The notes: generated by a model from the letters alone, not told the origin. Positions 28,506-38,383 are shown, counted from the stretch's first letter. The stretch: DNA of 64,000 nt from Sphingobium faniae (GCA_900100475.1 FMTU01000014.1:1-64000), one strand, 5' to 3'. Numbers and translations: made by a program.

Positions 28506-28559
28506 CCCTCCGTCGGCCTGCAACGCATGCCGCCAGCGTCTCTGGCTGCCCCCGCCTTG

Positions 28560-29999
28560 TCAGGATGCGTATTCTCTGAAGCGTTCGATCGACGTGGAAA
28601 TTGCCCCGTCGATTGCCAACTGGAACTCCGCACTCGCTAGTGTTCCGTTGACAAAATCTTCCGCGATTCCTTTGGGCCGGGTGACGTTGGCGACAGCACG
28701 TCGATGTGTGAATGTGTCGAAGCCTGCTTTACCGTGATAAGCTCCCTGGCCCGATCGTCCTATGCCACCAAAAGGTGCGCCAGGCAGAAGGGCGTGCACT
28801 AGGCCGTCATTTCTCGTAACGCCACCGCTGGTCGTCATCTCGAGAAAGCGTTTGAAGTCGGCGCTGTCTTCCCCGTACCAATAGGCTGCAAGCGGAGACG
28901 GCCGCGTGTTTACATATTCAATGACTTCGTCAAGCGTATCGTAAACGTGAATAACGAGCGCCGGTCCGAAGATTTCCTCATCGGAGATCTTTGCCGTCTC
29001 TGGAACGTCCAGAAGAATGACAGGTGGAATCCGACGGGTCTTGCGATCTGGAAGACGCGCGGCTTCCTGCTCTGATGTTACAGTGATTTTGCGGGCCCCC
29101 TTCGCGACGGCATCATCGATCAGGCCGGTGACCCGATCGAAATTGCGTTCGTTGATAATAGGGACGACATTCGGATTCTCCAGATAATCCGGGAAAAATG
29201 ACGCGAATTGAGCGGTGATCTTGTCAACAAATTCCTCCGTGCTTTCGCGGGGAACAAAAACATAGTCCGGGCAAAGACAGATTTGCCCGCCATTAAGAGC
29301 GCGGGTGGAAGCAATCCGGCGCGCGGCCATTTCCAGATCTGCATCCCTCGCGACGACGACAGGATTCTTTCCGCCTAACTCCAAAGTAACCGGAACCAGG
29401 TTCCGTGCGGCTGCCTGCGATACGACGCTACCGACTTTGGGCGATCCCGTGAAGAAGAGATGATCAAAGTGCAGTTCGGAGAAGCTTTGCGCGGTCTCAA
29501 GGTCACCGTGAATGACAGCAACTTCGTCTTCGGGGAAACGATCGGCGAATATTTTCGCGAGGATCTCGCCCGTCTTCGGGTGAAATTCGGAGAAGTTGAC
29601 CATCACGCGATTTCCGGCCGCAAGTGCTGCCATGGCCGGTTCGAACGCGAGGGTGATCGGAAAATTCCAGGCGCCGAGAATGCCGACGACCCCTTTGGGC
29701 TTCTGCTGGATATAGCCGCCCTCTATCTCGGTCGGCGCCATCCATTCCTCGAGGCTGTCGAGTGTTTTCTGGATGTCCTCAGCCCACGATACTGCTTCGA
29801 AGGCCTTGGTCAGAAAAGGTGGCCGGTTCCCATAATCAACGCTCTGGGCATTGGCGATGGAATCGAAATTCTCCAGCAGTCCTAGCGCCATTCGGCTGAC
29901 GCGCGAACGTCTGACGGCTACCGATACGTCGTCCTCCAGAAGAAAGGCCTTACGTTGGACCGACAAAATGCGCTCCAGTTCTTCTTTGTCCGGGACCAT
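28560..29999 (-). CDS. Aldehyde dehydrogenase, coniferyl-aldehyde dehydrogenase type
   Basis: A 479-aa NAD(P)-dependent dehydrogenase. Seen: Asn in GAWNFPITLA, cofactor loop FTGSPKVGSVV, Glu in LELGGKNPVVV, catalytic Cys in GGQICLCPDYVF, and EEIFGPAL. The short N-terminus and CPDYV context match the coniferyl-aldehyde/CalB branch, which oxidises aromatic or medium-chain aldehydes to acids. It stands alone; its base composition is somewhat less GC-rich than its neighbours, suggesting separate origin. Confidence 0.92.
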   Translation of the reverse strand: MVPDKEELERILSVQRKAFLLEDDVSVAVRRSRVSRMALGLLENFDSIANAQSVDYGNRPPFLTKAFEAVSWAEDIQKTLDSLEEWMAPTEIEGGYIQQKPKGVVGILGAWNFPITLAFEPAMAALAAGNRVMVNFSEFHPKTGEILAKIFADRFPEDEVAVIHGDLETAQSFSELHFDHLFFTGSPKVGSVVSQAAARNLVPVTLELGGKNPVVVARDADLEMAARRIASTRALNGGQICLCPDYVFVPRESTEEFVDKITAQFASFFPDYLENPNVVPIINERNFDRVTGLIDDAVAKGARKITVTSEQEAARLPDRKTRRIPPVILLDVPETAKISDEEIFGPALVIHVYDTLDEVIEYVNTRPSPLAAYWYGEDSADFKRFLEMTTSGGVTRNDGLVHALLPGAPFGGIGRSGQGAYHGKAGFDTFTHRRAVANVTRPKGIAEDFVNGTLASAEFQLAIDGAISTSIERFREYAS

Positions 30000-30181
30000 G
30001 GGGTTCTCCTTACATTGAATGGTTTGTACAGACGGGTGCCAACATCTCCAGGCAGGTAATCGGAGGGCACTTCCGTTTCAAGTTGCGACACCAGCCGATG
30101 CACATGCTCCCAACGCAAATGAGCCGCGAAGAGGCTCAGACCGTCCCTCCGTGGCGACTATCAATGCAGCAGCGCCAACGC

Positions 30182-31051
30182 TCACGAGCGGCCAGCCTGT
30201 GCGAGGTCTTGCCGCGCGTCCCTGATAATCGACCAGGCCGCGTGCAGGAACAGGGCCGCCACGACAAAGGCCATCAGCAAATCCGGCCACGGATTGTTGA
30301 GCCACCAGACGAGGACAGCAGCGACGACCACGGCCAGATTGCCGATGGCGTCATTGCGAGAGAACAGCCAGACGGCTCGCATGTTGGCATCGCCCTTGCG
30401 GTGCGGAATCAGAACCACGGCAGCCAGCACATTGACGAAGAAGGCGACAATGGCGAAACCGCCCATGAGCAGGGTTTGCGGCTCATGTTCGACGAAGACG
30501 CGGTAGGTCGTGGTGCCGATAACGCCAAGGCCGAGCACGGCCAAAAAGATGCCTTGAATCAAGGCTGCTTTGGCGCGGGCCGCAAGGCCCCAACCCACAG
30601 CGATCAGGCCGAGGAAGGAAATCAAACCATCGCCGATGAAGTCGAGGGCGTCTGCCTGTAGGGCTTGCGATCCCGACAGAATCGAGCCGCCAATCTGGAC
30701 GATACCGTAGCCGGCATTGAGCAGCACGACGATCCAGAGCGCCCGCTTATAGGCAGGGTTCACATGCGACAGGTCGGGGATATGATGGTCGTCGTCACCG
30801 TCTGCGCTCACGGCCTTCAGTGCGCCTATGCGGTCGAGTTGATAGCCGAGATCTGTAACGGCGGATTCCAGGGCCGGAAGACGCCGCGCGGGATCATCCA
30901 CCTCGAGCGTCATAATCTGCGAGGCAATCGACACCTTCACGCCGTTGATGCCTTCGACCTTGCGGGCCGCGCCCTCGATCTTGGTCGCGCAGGATGAGCA
31001 GTCCATGCCGGTGACGTGATAGCGGATTGTGTCGGTTGCGGCAGCGGCCAT
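30182..31051 (-). CDS. Cation diffusion facilitator with an N-terminal heavy-metal-associated domain
   Basis: A 289-aa fusion. Residues 8-72 are an HMA domain with metal-binding GMDCSSCATKIEG (two cysteines, three apart); residues 100-280 are a CDF-type transporter with about six helices, metal-site candidates ADALDFIGDGLIS and FSRNDAIGNLAVVV. It should export a divalent metal from the cytoplasm. It is divergent from a MerR gene whose Cys77 points to a divalent metal sensor, and the shared promoter has the MerR 19-bp spacer. Confidence 0.9.
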   Translation of the reverse strand: MAAAATDTIRYHVTGMDCSSCATKIEGAARKVEGINGVKVSIASQIMTLEVDDPARRLPALESAVTDLGYQLDRIGALKAVSADGDDDHHIPDLSHVNPAYKRALWIVVLLNAGYGIVQIGGSILSGSQALQADALDFIGDGLISFLGLIAVGWGLAARAKAALIQGIFLAVLGLGVIGTTTYRVFVEHEPQTLLMGGFAIVAFFVNVLAAVVLIPHRKGDANMRAVWLFSRNDAIGNLAVVVAAVLVWWLNNPWPDLLMAFVVAALFLHAAWSIIRDARQDLAQAGRS

Positions 31052-31080
31052 TTGTCGATCCTCGAAACTCTATTGCCGTC

Positions 31081-31111
31081 ATGCTACAACCTGTAGCGAC
31101 TACAGGAGCAA
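31081..31111 (-). promoter_or_regulatory. MerR-type promoter/operator for the CDF gene
   Basis: On the minus strand TTGCTC and TAGCAT are separated by 19 bp, and the spacer holds the perfect dyad CCTGTAG-CGA-CTACAGG (31090-31106). The overlong spacer is the signature of promoters that MerR-family activators untwist. Confidence 0.85.
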
Positions 31112-31119
31112 TATGAGAA

Positions 31120-31596
31120 ATGCAGATAGGCGATTTATCTCGACAGTCGGGCGTCAACATTGAAACGATCCGCTACTATGAGCGCATTGGGATCCTGCCG
31201 AAACCTGCCCGCCAGTCGAACGGGCGGCGCAGCTATGGCCCTGCGGACGCAGACCGCCTCGGCTTCATCCGGCACGCCCGCGACCTTGGTTTTGACCTGT
31301 CGAGTGTTCGCGTGTTGTTGGCGTTGCAGGAACAGCCCGAGGCATCGTGCGATGATGCAAGTCGAATTGCACAGGACCAGCTTGAAGCGGTGGAAAGCCG
31401 GATAGCCCGCTTAACCAAATTGCGTGAAGAACTGCGTCGCATGGTCAGCGAGTGCAGTCGTGGCCGCGTGGCCGAATGTCGTGTGATTGAGACTCTGGTG
31501 CCGCCGACTACCGGCAGTTCAGGCCCGCACGCTGCATATGACAAGCGGCCACAATACCTGCCTGCGATGCCTCGGCAGCTGTCGCGCAACTCCTAA
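31120..31596 (+). CDS. MerR-family divalent-metal sensor (ZntR/CadR/PbrR-like)
   Basis: A 158-aa MerR regulator: HTH IGDLSRQSGVNIETIRYYER, dimer helix, and metal-site cysteines at 77 (ASCDDAS), 112 and 120 (ECSRGRVAEC). Cys77 is the residue that distinguishes divalent sensors from Cu(I) sensors. It should switch on the divergent HMA-CDF transporter gene. The tail past residue 130 is long and of no known role. Confidence 0.92.
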   Translation: MQIGDLSRQSGVNIETIRYYERIGILPKPARQSNGRRSYGPADADRLGFIRHARDLGFDLSSVRVLLALQEQPEASCDDASRIAQDQLEAVESRIARLTKLREELRRMVSECSRGRVAECRVIETLVPPTTGSSGPHAAYDKRPQYLPAMPRQLSRNS

Positions 31597-31828
31597 AACC
31601 CGCGACAGATCGGTCGCCCCCGAAAATTCAGGGCTTGTCGTGTCGCATGTCTTTGTCGCAAGCAGTAGGCGCCACCTCAAGGTGTGCACGCCAGACAACG
31701 ATTTGACGGACACAGCGAGAACAGTGACCATGCCAAGAGTATCAGGCGGGCCATCGGATCGTTGAGGGAGCGGAACTCGCCTGCGGAGATCGATCCGCCG
31801 ACGATGGCGACCCCGGTTCGCACGCGGA

Positions 31829-32323
31829 TCAGCCGGTCGATGCCAGAAGCTTTGCGGTCAGGAACATGCCGGTGCCGAAGATGGAATGGCCGACAAGGCT
31901 CTTGAACCGAGTGACGTTGGGCTTGGGTGTTTTCGATCCCGCCAGCCCCATGCCAAGGCCGGGCATCATCACGAAATAAGGCAGGACAAGCAGCGCGAGC
32001 GCGAGGATCAGCGGCTCGGCGATGCTGGGCGCCTGAAGCCATCCCGCGCCCCAGATTGCAACCAGCAGGAACCCGTAACCGACGCCAATTGCATAATGGA
32101 ACGCCCAGCCCAGAACATGCTCGCCCGGAACGGGGTCGGCTTTGCCGATAGCCGTGTGGACGAACTGGCCTTTGGGCATATGACCGAGCCAGCGGCCGAC
32201 CATCTGCCAGTTGGTGCCTGGCACACCAAACACGCGCTGCATCAGGAAGGCGTAGAGATCGATAATGATCGTGCCGCCGATGCCGACCAGCGCGGCGTTC
32301 ACGAGGGTTTGGGTGGTGTCCAT
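31829..32323 (-). CDS. DUF2938 family membrane protein
   Basis: A 164-aa protein with four helices (LVGIGGTIIIDLYAFLM, HYAIGVGYGFLLVAIWGAGW, LILALALLVLPYFVMMPGLG and a C-terminal one) and conserved VGRWLGHM and NVTRFKSLVGHSIFG. Function unknown. It overlaps the MFS gene end by one base and is in its operon. Confidence 0.88.
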   Translation of the reverse strand: MDTTQTLVNAALVGIGGTIIIDLYAFLMQRVFGVPGTNWQMVGRWLGHMPKGQFVHTAIGKADPVPGEHVLGWAFHYAIGVGYGFLLVAIWGAGWLQAPSIAEPLILALALLVLPYFVMMPGLGMGLAGSKTPKPNVTRFKSLVGHSIFGTGMFLTAKLLASTG

Positions 32324-33558
32324 CAGGAAGCGTTCCTTTCAAGCGATGGCGTTGACCGCGTCCGGGCGGTGAACAGGAGGGCGACAACGGCGAGCGCCAG
32401 CGGCGCGAACGACACCCACAACACCGTGTCCCAGCCATAAGAGGCAAGCAGGCTGCCGGACGAGAAGGAGCCGACCGCCATTGTCCCGAACACGAGGAAG
32501 TCATTGAGAGCCTGCACGCGCGTCTTTTCTTCCGGCCGATGACATTCGAGCACCATCGCGGACGCGCCGATGAAGCCAAAATTCCAGCCCACACCCAGGA
32601 GGATCAGCGTGGCCCAGAAATGCGCGACATCGATGCCGCCAAGACCGATGGCGGCCGAGATCCCGATCAGTGCGAGGCCCGCGGCGACGACACGTCCCGC
32701 GCCGAAGCGGGTGATGAGGCTGCCGGTGAAAAAGCTCGGCGCATACATGGCGATGACATGCCATTGCAGGCCGAGATTGGAGGATTCCTGGCTATGGCCG
32801 CACATCCGCATGGCCAGCGGCGCGGCCGTCATCAGGAAGTTCATCAGCATGTAGCTGACCGCCCCGCAGAGCGCGGCGATAATGAAGCGGGGCTGCCGTA
32901 CGATCTCGCCCAGCGGACGGCCGCCCGCGATCTCGGCCGTGGTGGGCATCGGCAGACGCACGCCTGCCAGAACGATCGCCGACAGCGCCGCGACTAGCGC
33001 CTGGACGAGGAAGGTCGTCGCGAACATATGCGGTGGCCACAGATACATGGTGTAAGTGACGAGTTGCGGCCCGATCACGCCTGCGGCGACGCCACCCGCC
33101 ATGACGATGGAGAGTGCGCGCGGACGCCATTCCGGCTCGACACAATCGGCCGCCGCGAAGCGGAAGGACAGGACGACGGCGGCATAGGCACCGCCGAAGA
33201 AGGTGGCGAGGCAGAATAGCGAGAAGGAGCTCAGGACCACGGCAAGCGCGGCGAGCAGGCCGGTGAGGACACCGCCGGCGGTCCCGACAAGAAAGGCGGC
33301 CCTGCGCCCATGGCGGCGGGCGATCGTCCCGACCGGCAGGATGCAGGCCGCCATGCCGACGACGAAGATCGAGATAGGCAAAGTCGCCAGTGCCTTGTCC
33401 GGCGCAAGCATGGCGCCGATGATCGCGCCGGTCGCGTAGACGACGACTGAGTTCGCGCCCGCCAGCGCCTGCGCGACTGCGAGCCGGGTGATATTGCTAC
33501 GCTGTTTGCGGCGACTGCCTCCTGGCTGGTCGAGAGCCGCAGCGATTGCCCCGGGCAT
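32323..33558 (-). CDS. Major facilitator superfamily transporter
   Basis: A 411-aa, roughly 12-helix transporter: VVYATGAIIGAMLA, the loop ARRHGRRAAFLVG between helices 2 and 3, FNFGFIGASAMVLECHR-like loop after helix 10, and a basic end. ATG 33558, 8 bases after the TPR gene stop, is preferred over ATG 33660. Drug or metabolite export is likely, substrate unknown. The divergent AraC regulator may control the TPR-MFS-DUF2938 unit. Confidence 0.9.
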   Translation of the reverse strand: MPGAIAAALDQPGGSRRKQRSNITRLAVAQALAGANSVVVYATGAIIGAMLAPDKALATLPISIFVVGMAACILPVGTIARRHGRRAAFLVGTAGGVLTGLLAALAVVLSSFSLFCLATFFGGAYAAVVLSFRFAAADCVEPEWRPRALSIVMAGGVAAGVIGPQLVTYTMYLWPPHMFATTFLVQALVAALSAIVLAGVRLPMPTTAEIAGGRPLGEIVRQPRFIIAALCGAVSYMLMNFLMTAAPLAMRMCGHSQESSNLGLQWHVIAMYAPSFFTGSLITRFGAGRVVAAGLALIGISAAIGLGGIDVAHFWATLILLGVGWNFGFIGASAMVLECHRPEEKTRVQALNDFLVFGTMAVGSFSSGSLLASYGWDTVLWVSFAPLALAVVALLFTARTRSTPSLERNAS

Positions 33559-33565
33559 GGTCCGT

Positions 33566-34912
33566 TTACCCGGCCAGCCCGGAGAACCAGCGTGTATCGC
33601 GCGGCGATGGGCGCTTATGAAGGCGCCGGTCGAGAAGCGCGCGGGCTTTCTCCGTCTCACCTGCGCGCATCAAGGCGACGAGCAGCGTATCCTCGATCAC
33701 CTCGCGCTGCGCGCCGCTCCCGCCGACACGGACCACCTCGGCCGCCATCGGTTCGAGAATGCGGATGCAGCCCGCATAATCGTCTTCGGCGAATGCCAGT
33801 GCCGCCCGCCCGATCGCGGGTACGACTGGCCCGGCGCCGAGCAGGCCTTTGGCGATCAGGACTTCCTGAGCGGCGATGCGCTGATCGAGGGCAGGGCCAT
33901 CGCTGGTCGCCGCTTCGATCATCGCCATGTGCGTATCTACAAAGGCGTGGCCGGGCTTGGGGAAGGTTCGGTGCGCGTAGGCGGCGATGTCCTGCCAAAG
34001 GCCATCCGGCGCTTCGTGCCCGTAAGCGCCAAGGCGCCACAGCAACGATGCGCCGTCGCTGACGATATTGATCGGCATGCCCTGCGACACTGAGGGATGC
34101 ACTTTGTCGGTATAGATGGCCAGCGCACCGTTGGCGTCACCGCGCTCCAGCGCCACCAGAGCGGCATGCCAGGCGATATGGCCGTGGAGGATACCGCTGC
34201 GGGGATAGTCCGGCAGCCAGTCGGCGATCAGCCTGTCCGTGTCGTCGCTTGCGCCACCCTCGAACATGGCGTGCGCCAGCGCGTGGACTCCGCTGGCGTT
34301 TTCGCGGCGTAGATCGAAAGCGCGTTCCAGCATGGCGCGGCCGTGCGAGACATCGCCATTCTCGGCCAGCGACCAGCCACGATAGGTGAGGAACCACCAG
34401 TCGTCGGTGTCAAAATGATGGGCGTGCCGCTCACAAAGATCGACTCGCGCCTGATCATGATCCGCCATGCCGGAGAAAGCGAACAGGCCGAAGGCCCCAA
34501 GCGGCAGACTGAGAATGACCGCATCGCGCGGCCAGCGTTCCGCATGTGCCAGCGATGCGTCCAGCGCTCTGGCCGATTGTCCGGTTGCCGCGTGTCTGAG
34601 GGCATCGACATGGCTCCTCTCGCGCTCCGTCCCGTGCCGGGCGACCTTCTCTGCCGCGATTCCAATTCGGCCCTGTGCCTCGGTAGGCTCGGCGCGCATC
34701 GCGTGCAGGCGTGCGCGCGCCGCATGCGCCAGTGCGAAATCGGGATCGGCCTCGATGGCGGCTTCAAGCTGTTCCGCTGCGCCTGGCCAGGTGGCGAGCA
34801 TGAGCGCCACGCCTTCGCGATAATGTTCGGCTGCAAGGTCGGAGGCGGTCGAGAGGGGCAGGTCGTAACTGTCAACGGTCACAAGGTCAGCTTTCCGGTT
34901 ATCTTGCTCCAT
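33566..34912 (-). CDS. TTC38-like tetratricopeptide repeat protein
   Basis: A 448-aa soluble protein without signal peptide, built of helical TPR-like repeats: AAEQLEAAIEADPDFALAHA, SHVDALRHAATGQSARALD, ASGVHALAHAMFEGGASDD, IAWHAALVALERGDANGAL. The layout and the HALAH and HIAWH segments match the TTC38 family, whose biochemical role is unknown. ATG 34912 gives a sensible start; the earlier ATG 35008 adds cysteine-rich residues unlike the rest. Confidence 0.82.
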   Translation of the reverse strand: MEQDNRKADLVTVDSYDLPLSTASDLAAEHYREGVALMLATWPGAAEQLEAAIEADPDFALAHAARARLHAMRAEPTEAQGRIGIAAEKVARHGTERERSHVDALRHAATGQSARALDASLAHAERWPRDAVILSLPLGAFGLFAFSGMADHDQARVDLCERHAHHFDTDDWWFLTYRGWSLAENGDVSHGRAMLERAFDLRRENASGVHALAHAMFEGGASDDTDRLIADWLPDYPRSGILHGHIAWHAALVALERGDANGALAIYTDKVHPSVSQGMPINIVSDGASLLWRLGAYGHEAPDGLWQDIAAYAHRTFPKPGHAFVDTHMAMIEAATSDGPALDQRIAAQEVLIAKGLLGAGPVVPAIGRAALAFAEDDYAGCIRILEPMAAEVVRVGGSGAQREVIEDTLLVALMRAGETEKARALLDRRLHKRPSPRDTRWFSGLAG

Positions 34913-35112
34913 ACGCTTGCGGTCGCACCGAAAGGCCGTGGAGCAGCAGGGCAGTCGGAGAATCGCTCCACAGGAGCGATGGAGTGCCCAATGATGATCG
35001 CGAACCATTGCCGCCGATCATCCCCGGACAATCCTTCATCGCATGCTTTGCATTCGTCTGTCTCTCGATTACATGACATATTATATCGACCAACAGACAG
35101 AATGGGTGCTTT

Positions 35113-35901
35113 GTGGCCTGGAATATAATTGAGACGCAGCAGGATCTTGGGCCGCCAGCGCCAATGACGGTTCGGGTCCAGGCGATCCCGTCACGCACTT
35201 ACTTCCCCGATCATGCGCATGAGTGGGGCCAGGTCGTCTACGCGATCTCCGGCGTACTCGCCGTGAGCATCACGGGGCAATCCTTCGCGATTTCACCGCA
35301 GCAGGCCGTCTGGCTACCACTCGGCGTGAAGCATCGGGTGGGGTCGCTGATGGGCGCGGAATTTCGCAGCCTCTGGATTGCCCGCGACTGGATCGACTCC
35401 CTTCCACGCGAACCGGCCCTGTTCGGAGTCGATCCGCTTCTTAAGGCGCTCATTATAGAGGCCGCACGGTTCGAAGCCGATGAGAATGACGCGGGATATG
35501 CCGCAAGGGTCTATCGTCTCATTCTCGACCAGCTCCAGCGTGCGGAGCCTATTCCATCCGCATTGCCCTGGCCGGCAGGGGAGAAACTGACGCAGCTATG
35601 CGAAGCGCTCTACGCCGACCCTGCCGATCCTCGCTCGTCCGAGGACTGGGCCAGCGAACTGGGCATGTCCTCACGGACACTGACGCGGCGCTTCGAGGCG
35701 GAGGTGGGCATGAGCCTGCGGTCATGGCGCCGCCGCGTGCGACTATTCAAGGCCATCGAAATGCTCGGTGGCGGCATGGATGTCACCCAAACGGCCATGG
35801 CGCTGGGCTATGCCTCGACATCGGCATTTATCTACGCGTTCCGAACCGAAATGGGAGAGCCCCCCCAACTCTACATGCGTCCCCGCAAGGTCGCGCGCTA
35901 G
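35113..35901 (+). CDS. AraC-family regulator with cupin N-terminus
   Basis: A 262-aa regulator starting at GTG. The N-terminal cupin includes YFPDHAHEWGQVVYAISG and QQAVWLPLGVKHRV; the C-terminal double HTH has WASELGMSSRTLTRRFEAEV and AMALGYASTSAFIYAFRTEM. This is the NimR/YdeC-like type that usually controls an adjacent MFS exporter, as here on the opposite strand. Confidence 0.9.
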   Translation: MAWNIIETQQDLGPPAPMTVRVQAIPSRTYFPDHAHEWGQVVYAISGVLAVSITGQSFAISPQQAVWLPLGVKHRVGSLMGAEFRSLWIARDWIDSLPREPALFGVDPLLKALIIEAARFEADENDAGYAARVYRLILDQLQRAEPIPSALPWPAGEKLTQLCEALYADPADPRSSEDWASELGMSSRTLTRRFEAEVGMSLRSWRRRVRLFKAIEMLGGGMDVTQTAMALGYASTSAFIYAFRTEMGEPPQLYMRPRKVAR

Positions 35902-36265
35902 GCAATGATTTTGCCGGACATAGCGCGAAGATACTGGTGTAGAGTTTCACGGCCGAGCGCAATGTTCGCGGCGCTTCGACCCGGCGGACGGATCGTCATT
36001 GCCGTTTATGGCCGGCAGAAAGAGTTGATGCGGGTGCTGTTGCGCGTGACCTGAAGGCAAGATCGGCGGGAATGGCAGCATGCAAGCGAAGGCACATTTG
36101 CGGGTCTCTAATAAGGATTATTCGTCGAAAAGCAGGCAGCTCTCATGCATTCGAGTGTCTGCCGTTCAGTGCAGGACAGGCTGCTGAACCGTATCACCAT
36201 CAGTTTCATGTCGCTGCGCGTGAATACGTTTTTGGCCGGGAACCGTGATTGGCCTCAATGCTTTT
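35902..36265. other. Intergenic region with a gene scrap
   Basis: About 360 bases between the AraC gene and the TonB receptor end. Besides the methyltransferase-like tail at 35962-36054 I see nothing supportable. Confidence 0.4.
35962..36054 (+). pseudogene. Possible methyltransferase C-terminal scrap
   Basis: A 30-codon frame MFAALRPGGRIVIAVYGRQK ending in a stop resembles the strand after motif III of class I methyltransferases (LRPGGRIVI). Nothing upstream continues it. Too short to be sure. Confidence 0.35.
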
Positions 36266-36296
36266 GAGGACGAGAGTGTGCGACACTCCCGTCCTC
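36266..36296 (-). terminator. Hairpin downstream of the TonB receptor gene
   Basis: GAGGACG, one mismatch, GAGTGT, loop GCG, ACACTC, mismatch, CGTCCTC: 13 paired bases per arm, starting 12 bases beyond the receptor stop. No T run follows on the minus strand, so it may be a terminator without a U tract or an mRNA 3'-end stabiliser. Confidence 0.6.
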
Positions 36297-36307
36297 CTCG
36301 CTTGCCG

Positions 36308-38383
36308 TCAGAACTTCACACGCACGGTGAAGCGGCTGTTGATCGGTGCTCCCGGTGTGATGTTGTTGTTGTTATGCGCATCGGAGAAATATTCCTCGTC
36401 GAGCAGGTTTTCCACGTTCAGCTGAAGCTGGACATTCTCCGAGGCATTGAAGAACAACGCCGCATCCACGCGGGTAAAGGCCGGCAGGCGGGTGGTCGTT
36501 GCAGACGTCCGGATTGCGGCAAACTGGCTCGACTGGTGGATCACGCCGACGCCGACGCCGACCGCCTGGTTGAAATCATAACGGTTCCACAGTGCGAACT
36601 GGTGCTTGGGCACCTGCCCCAGGCGAACGAAGCTGTGTCCGCGCAATTGCGCATCCTGGTAAGTGTAACCGCCGCTGATCTGCCAGTTAGGTGTGATTCG
36701 CCCGGTCAGCGCCAGCTCAACACCCTTGGTCCGCGTTTCACCGACATTGATCGTGGCGGTGACATTGTTCGGATCGGGTGTTGTCGCATTGGTCCGGTCA
36801 AGCTGAAACAGCGCGAGCGTGACATTGAGGTCAGGCCGGATGTCCCACTTCGCGCCGATCTCATAGTTGGTGAATTTTTCTGGCGCGAGATTTTGCTGGG
36901 TTGTCGTCATCGTCAGGAACTGCTCGCCCGAACGCGGCAGGAAAGACTGGCTATAGCTGCCGTAGATCGAGATATTTTCCTGCGGCTTCAGGATCAGGCC
37001 GACGCGTGGGCTGACCTTCTCGTCGGTGCGCGCAAAGGGGCGCGGCGTGCCGATCAGGTCGGTGCCCTTGATCTCGAACTTGTCATAACGCAGGCCGACC
37101 ACGAGATCGACATGCTCGCCGAAGCTGATCTGATCCTGCGCATAAGCGGAGAAGAACTGCACGTTGGACTCGGTATTCCGGGCGAGCGCGCCGATTGTGA
37201 CGGTCGGATAGACGATATTGGCGAGGTTCAGCGTGCTGTTCGAAAGCGTGCCGTTGCGGCGTTGGTTGGTGGAGTCCTGATCGCCATATTCGAGGCCGAG
37301 CAGGATCTTGTTGTCGATTGCACCAAGATTGACGTCCCAGACCAGGTTGCTCTGGGCGATGAAATTCTTTCGCTTCGTCGGATCAGTATAGCTCGACAGC
37401 GCGACGATGCCTGTCTGCCCCGTGGCCGCGCCGTTGGCGAAGACATTGGTATAATATTTGTCATAGTCGCCGTAGAGCAGCGTGGTCGACCAGTTCAGGT
37501 TCTCGGCCAGTTCGCCATCGAGCCGCGCCTTGACGATATGCGCCTCGAGCCCTGCGCGATTGACGCCCGGAACGCCGAAGAAGGTGTCGCGATAGCCGGT
37601 GATCGGGCGATTCGGCTGGCCTACCGCGGTAGCGATCGAAGGCACGCCGCGATCGGTGACCCGGTCATCGTTCACATATTCGTAGGAGAGGCCGAGCTTC
37701 CACTGCCCCAGATCGATTGCGAGATAGGGATTGAACGCATAGCGCTCGCCCCCAAAGAAATCCCGGTGATTGTCGAGGCTTTCATAGTTGGCGTTGAGGC
37801 GGAGAGCGGCATTGCCGCTGATCGGGGCATTGATATCCGCCGCCAGGTCCCACGCGCCGAAGGTGTTGACGCTGGCCGAGCCGCCGATCGCCAGCGCATC
37901 CGACGAAGGCGTCTTCTGCACACGGTTGATGATGCCGCCGCTGCCGCCGCGCCCGAAGATCAGCGCGAAGGGTCCTTTGAGGATCTCCACGCGCTCGATG
38001 TTGTAAAGGCTGCGATAATATTGGACGTCGTCGCGTACGCCATCGAGGAAGAAGTCGGCGGTCGTGTTCTGGCCGCGAAGCGTGATCTGATCGCGATTGC
38101 CCTCGCCCTGACCGACGGTGGTGCCAGGAACGTAGCGTAGCACGTCCGCAATGCTATGCTGTGCCTGGTCGTCTAGCTGTTCACGCGTCACCACATTGAT
38201 GCTCTGCGGCACGTCGATGAGCGGCGTATCGGTCTTTGTGGCGGTAGCCGAATTGATCGCGACATAGCCCTCGGACGTGCCGGTCACGATGATCGTGCGG
38301 CCATCATCGGTTTCTGCTTCGGCCGCCACTGCGGCGCTGGGAATCGCGAGCAAGGTGGCCGACAAAAGCAATCTGGATTTCAT
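36308..38383 (-). CDS. TonB-dependent siderophore receptor
   Basis: A 691-aa outer-membrane receptor of the catecholate (Fiu/FhuE-like) class: signal peptide (LLLSATLLAIPSAAVAA), plug domain with TDTPLIDVPQSINVVTREQL, RGQNTTADFFLDGVRDD and ERVEILKGPFALIFGRGG, then a 22-strand barrel ending in RFTVRVKF with terminal Phe. It imports ferric siderophore using TonB energy. A Fur-like box lies upstream. The long plus-strand frame opposite (36245-38140) is a shadow. Confidence 0.95.
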   Translation of the reverse strand: MKSRLLLSATLLAIPSAAVAAEAETDDGRTIIVTGTSEGYVAINSATATKTDTPLIDVPQSINVVTREQLDDQAQHSIADVLRYVPGTTVGQGEGNRDQITLRGQNTTADFFLDGVRDDVQYYRSLYNIERVEILKGPFALIFGRGGSGGIINRVQKTPSSDALAIGGSASVNTFGAWDLAADINAPISGNAALRLNANYESLDNHRDFFGGERYAFNPYLAIDLGQWKLGLSYEYVNDDRVTDRGVPSIATAVGQPNRPITGYRDTFFGVPGVNRAGLEAHIVKARLDGELAENLNWSTTLLYGDYDKYYTNVFANGAATGQTGIVALSSYTDPTKRKNFIAQSNLVWDVNLGAIDNKILLGLEYGDQDSTNQRRNGTLSNSTLNLANIVYPTVTIGALARNTESNVQFFSAYAQDQISFGEHVDLVVGLRYDKFEIKGTDLIGTPRPFARTDEKVSPRVGLILKPQENISIYGSYSQSFLPRSGEQFLTMTTTQQNLAPEKFTNYEIGAKWDIRPDLNVTLALFQLDRTNATTPDPNNVTATINVGETRTKGVELALTGRITPNWQISGGYTYQDAQLRGHSFVRLGQVPKHQFALWNRYDFNQAVGVGVGVIHQSSQFAAIRTSATTTRLPAFTRVDAALFFNASENVQLQLNVENLLDEEYFSDAHNNNNITPGAPINSRFTVRVKF

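Noticed and set aside
31677..32594. 305-codon minus-strand frame
   Set aside because: Overlaps the DUF2938 and MFS genes in another frame and has shadow composition (Arg, Pro, His rich).
36245..38140. 631-codon open frame on the plus strand
   Set aside because: It lies wholly antisense to the intact TonB receptor gene and shows no domain or signal peptide; a GC-rich shadow frame.
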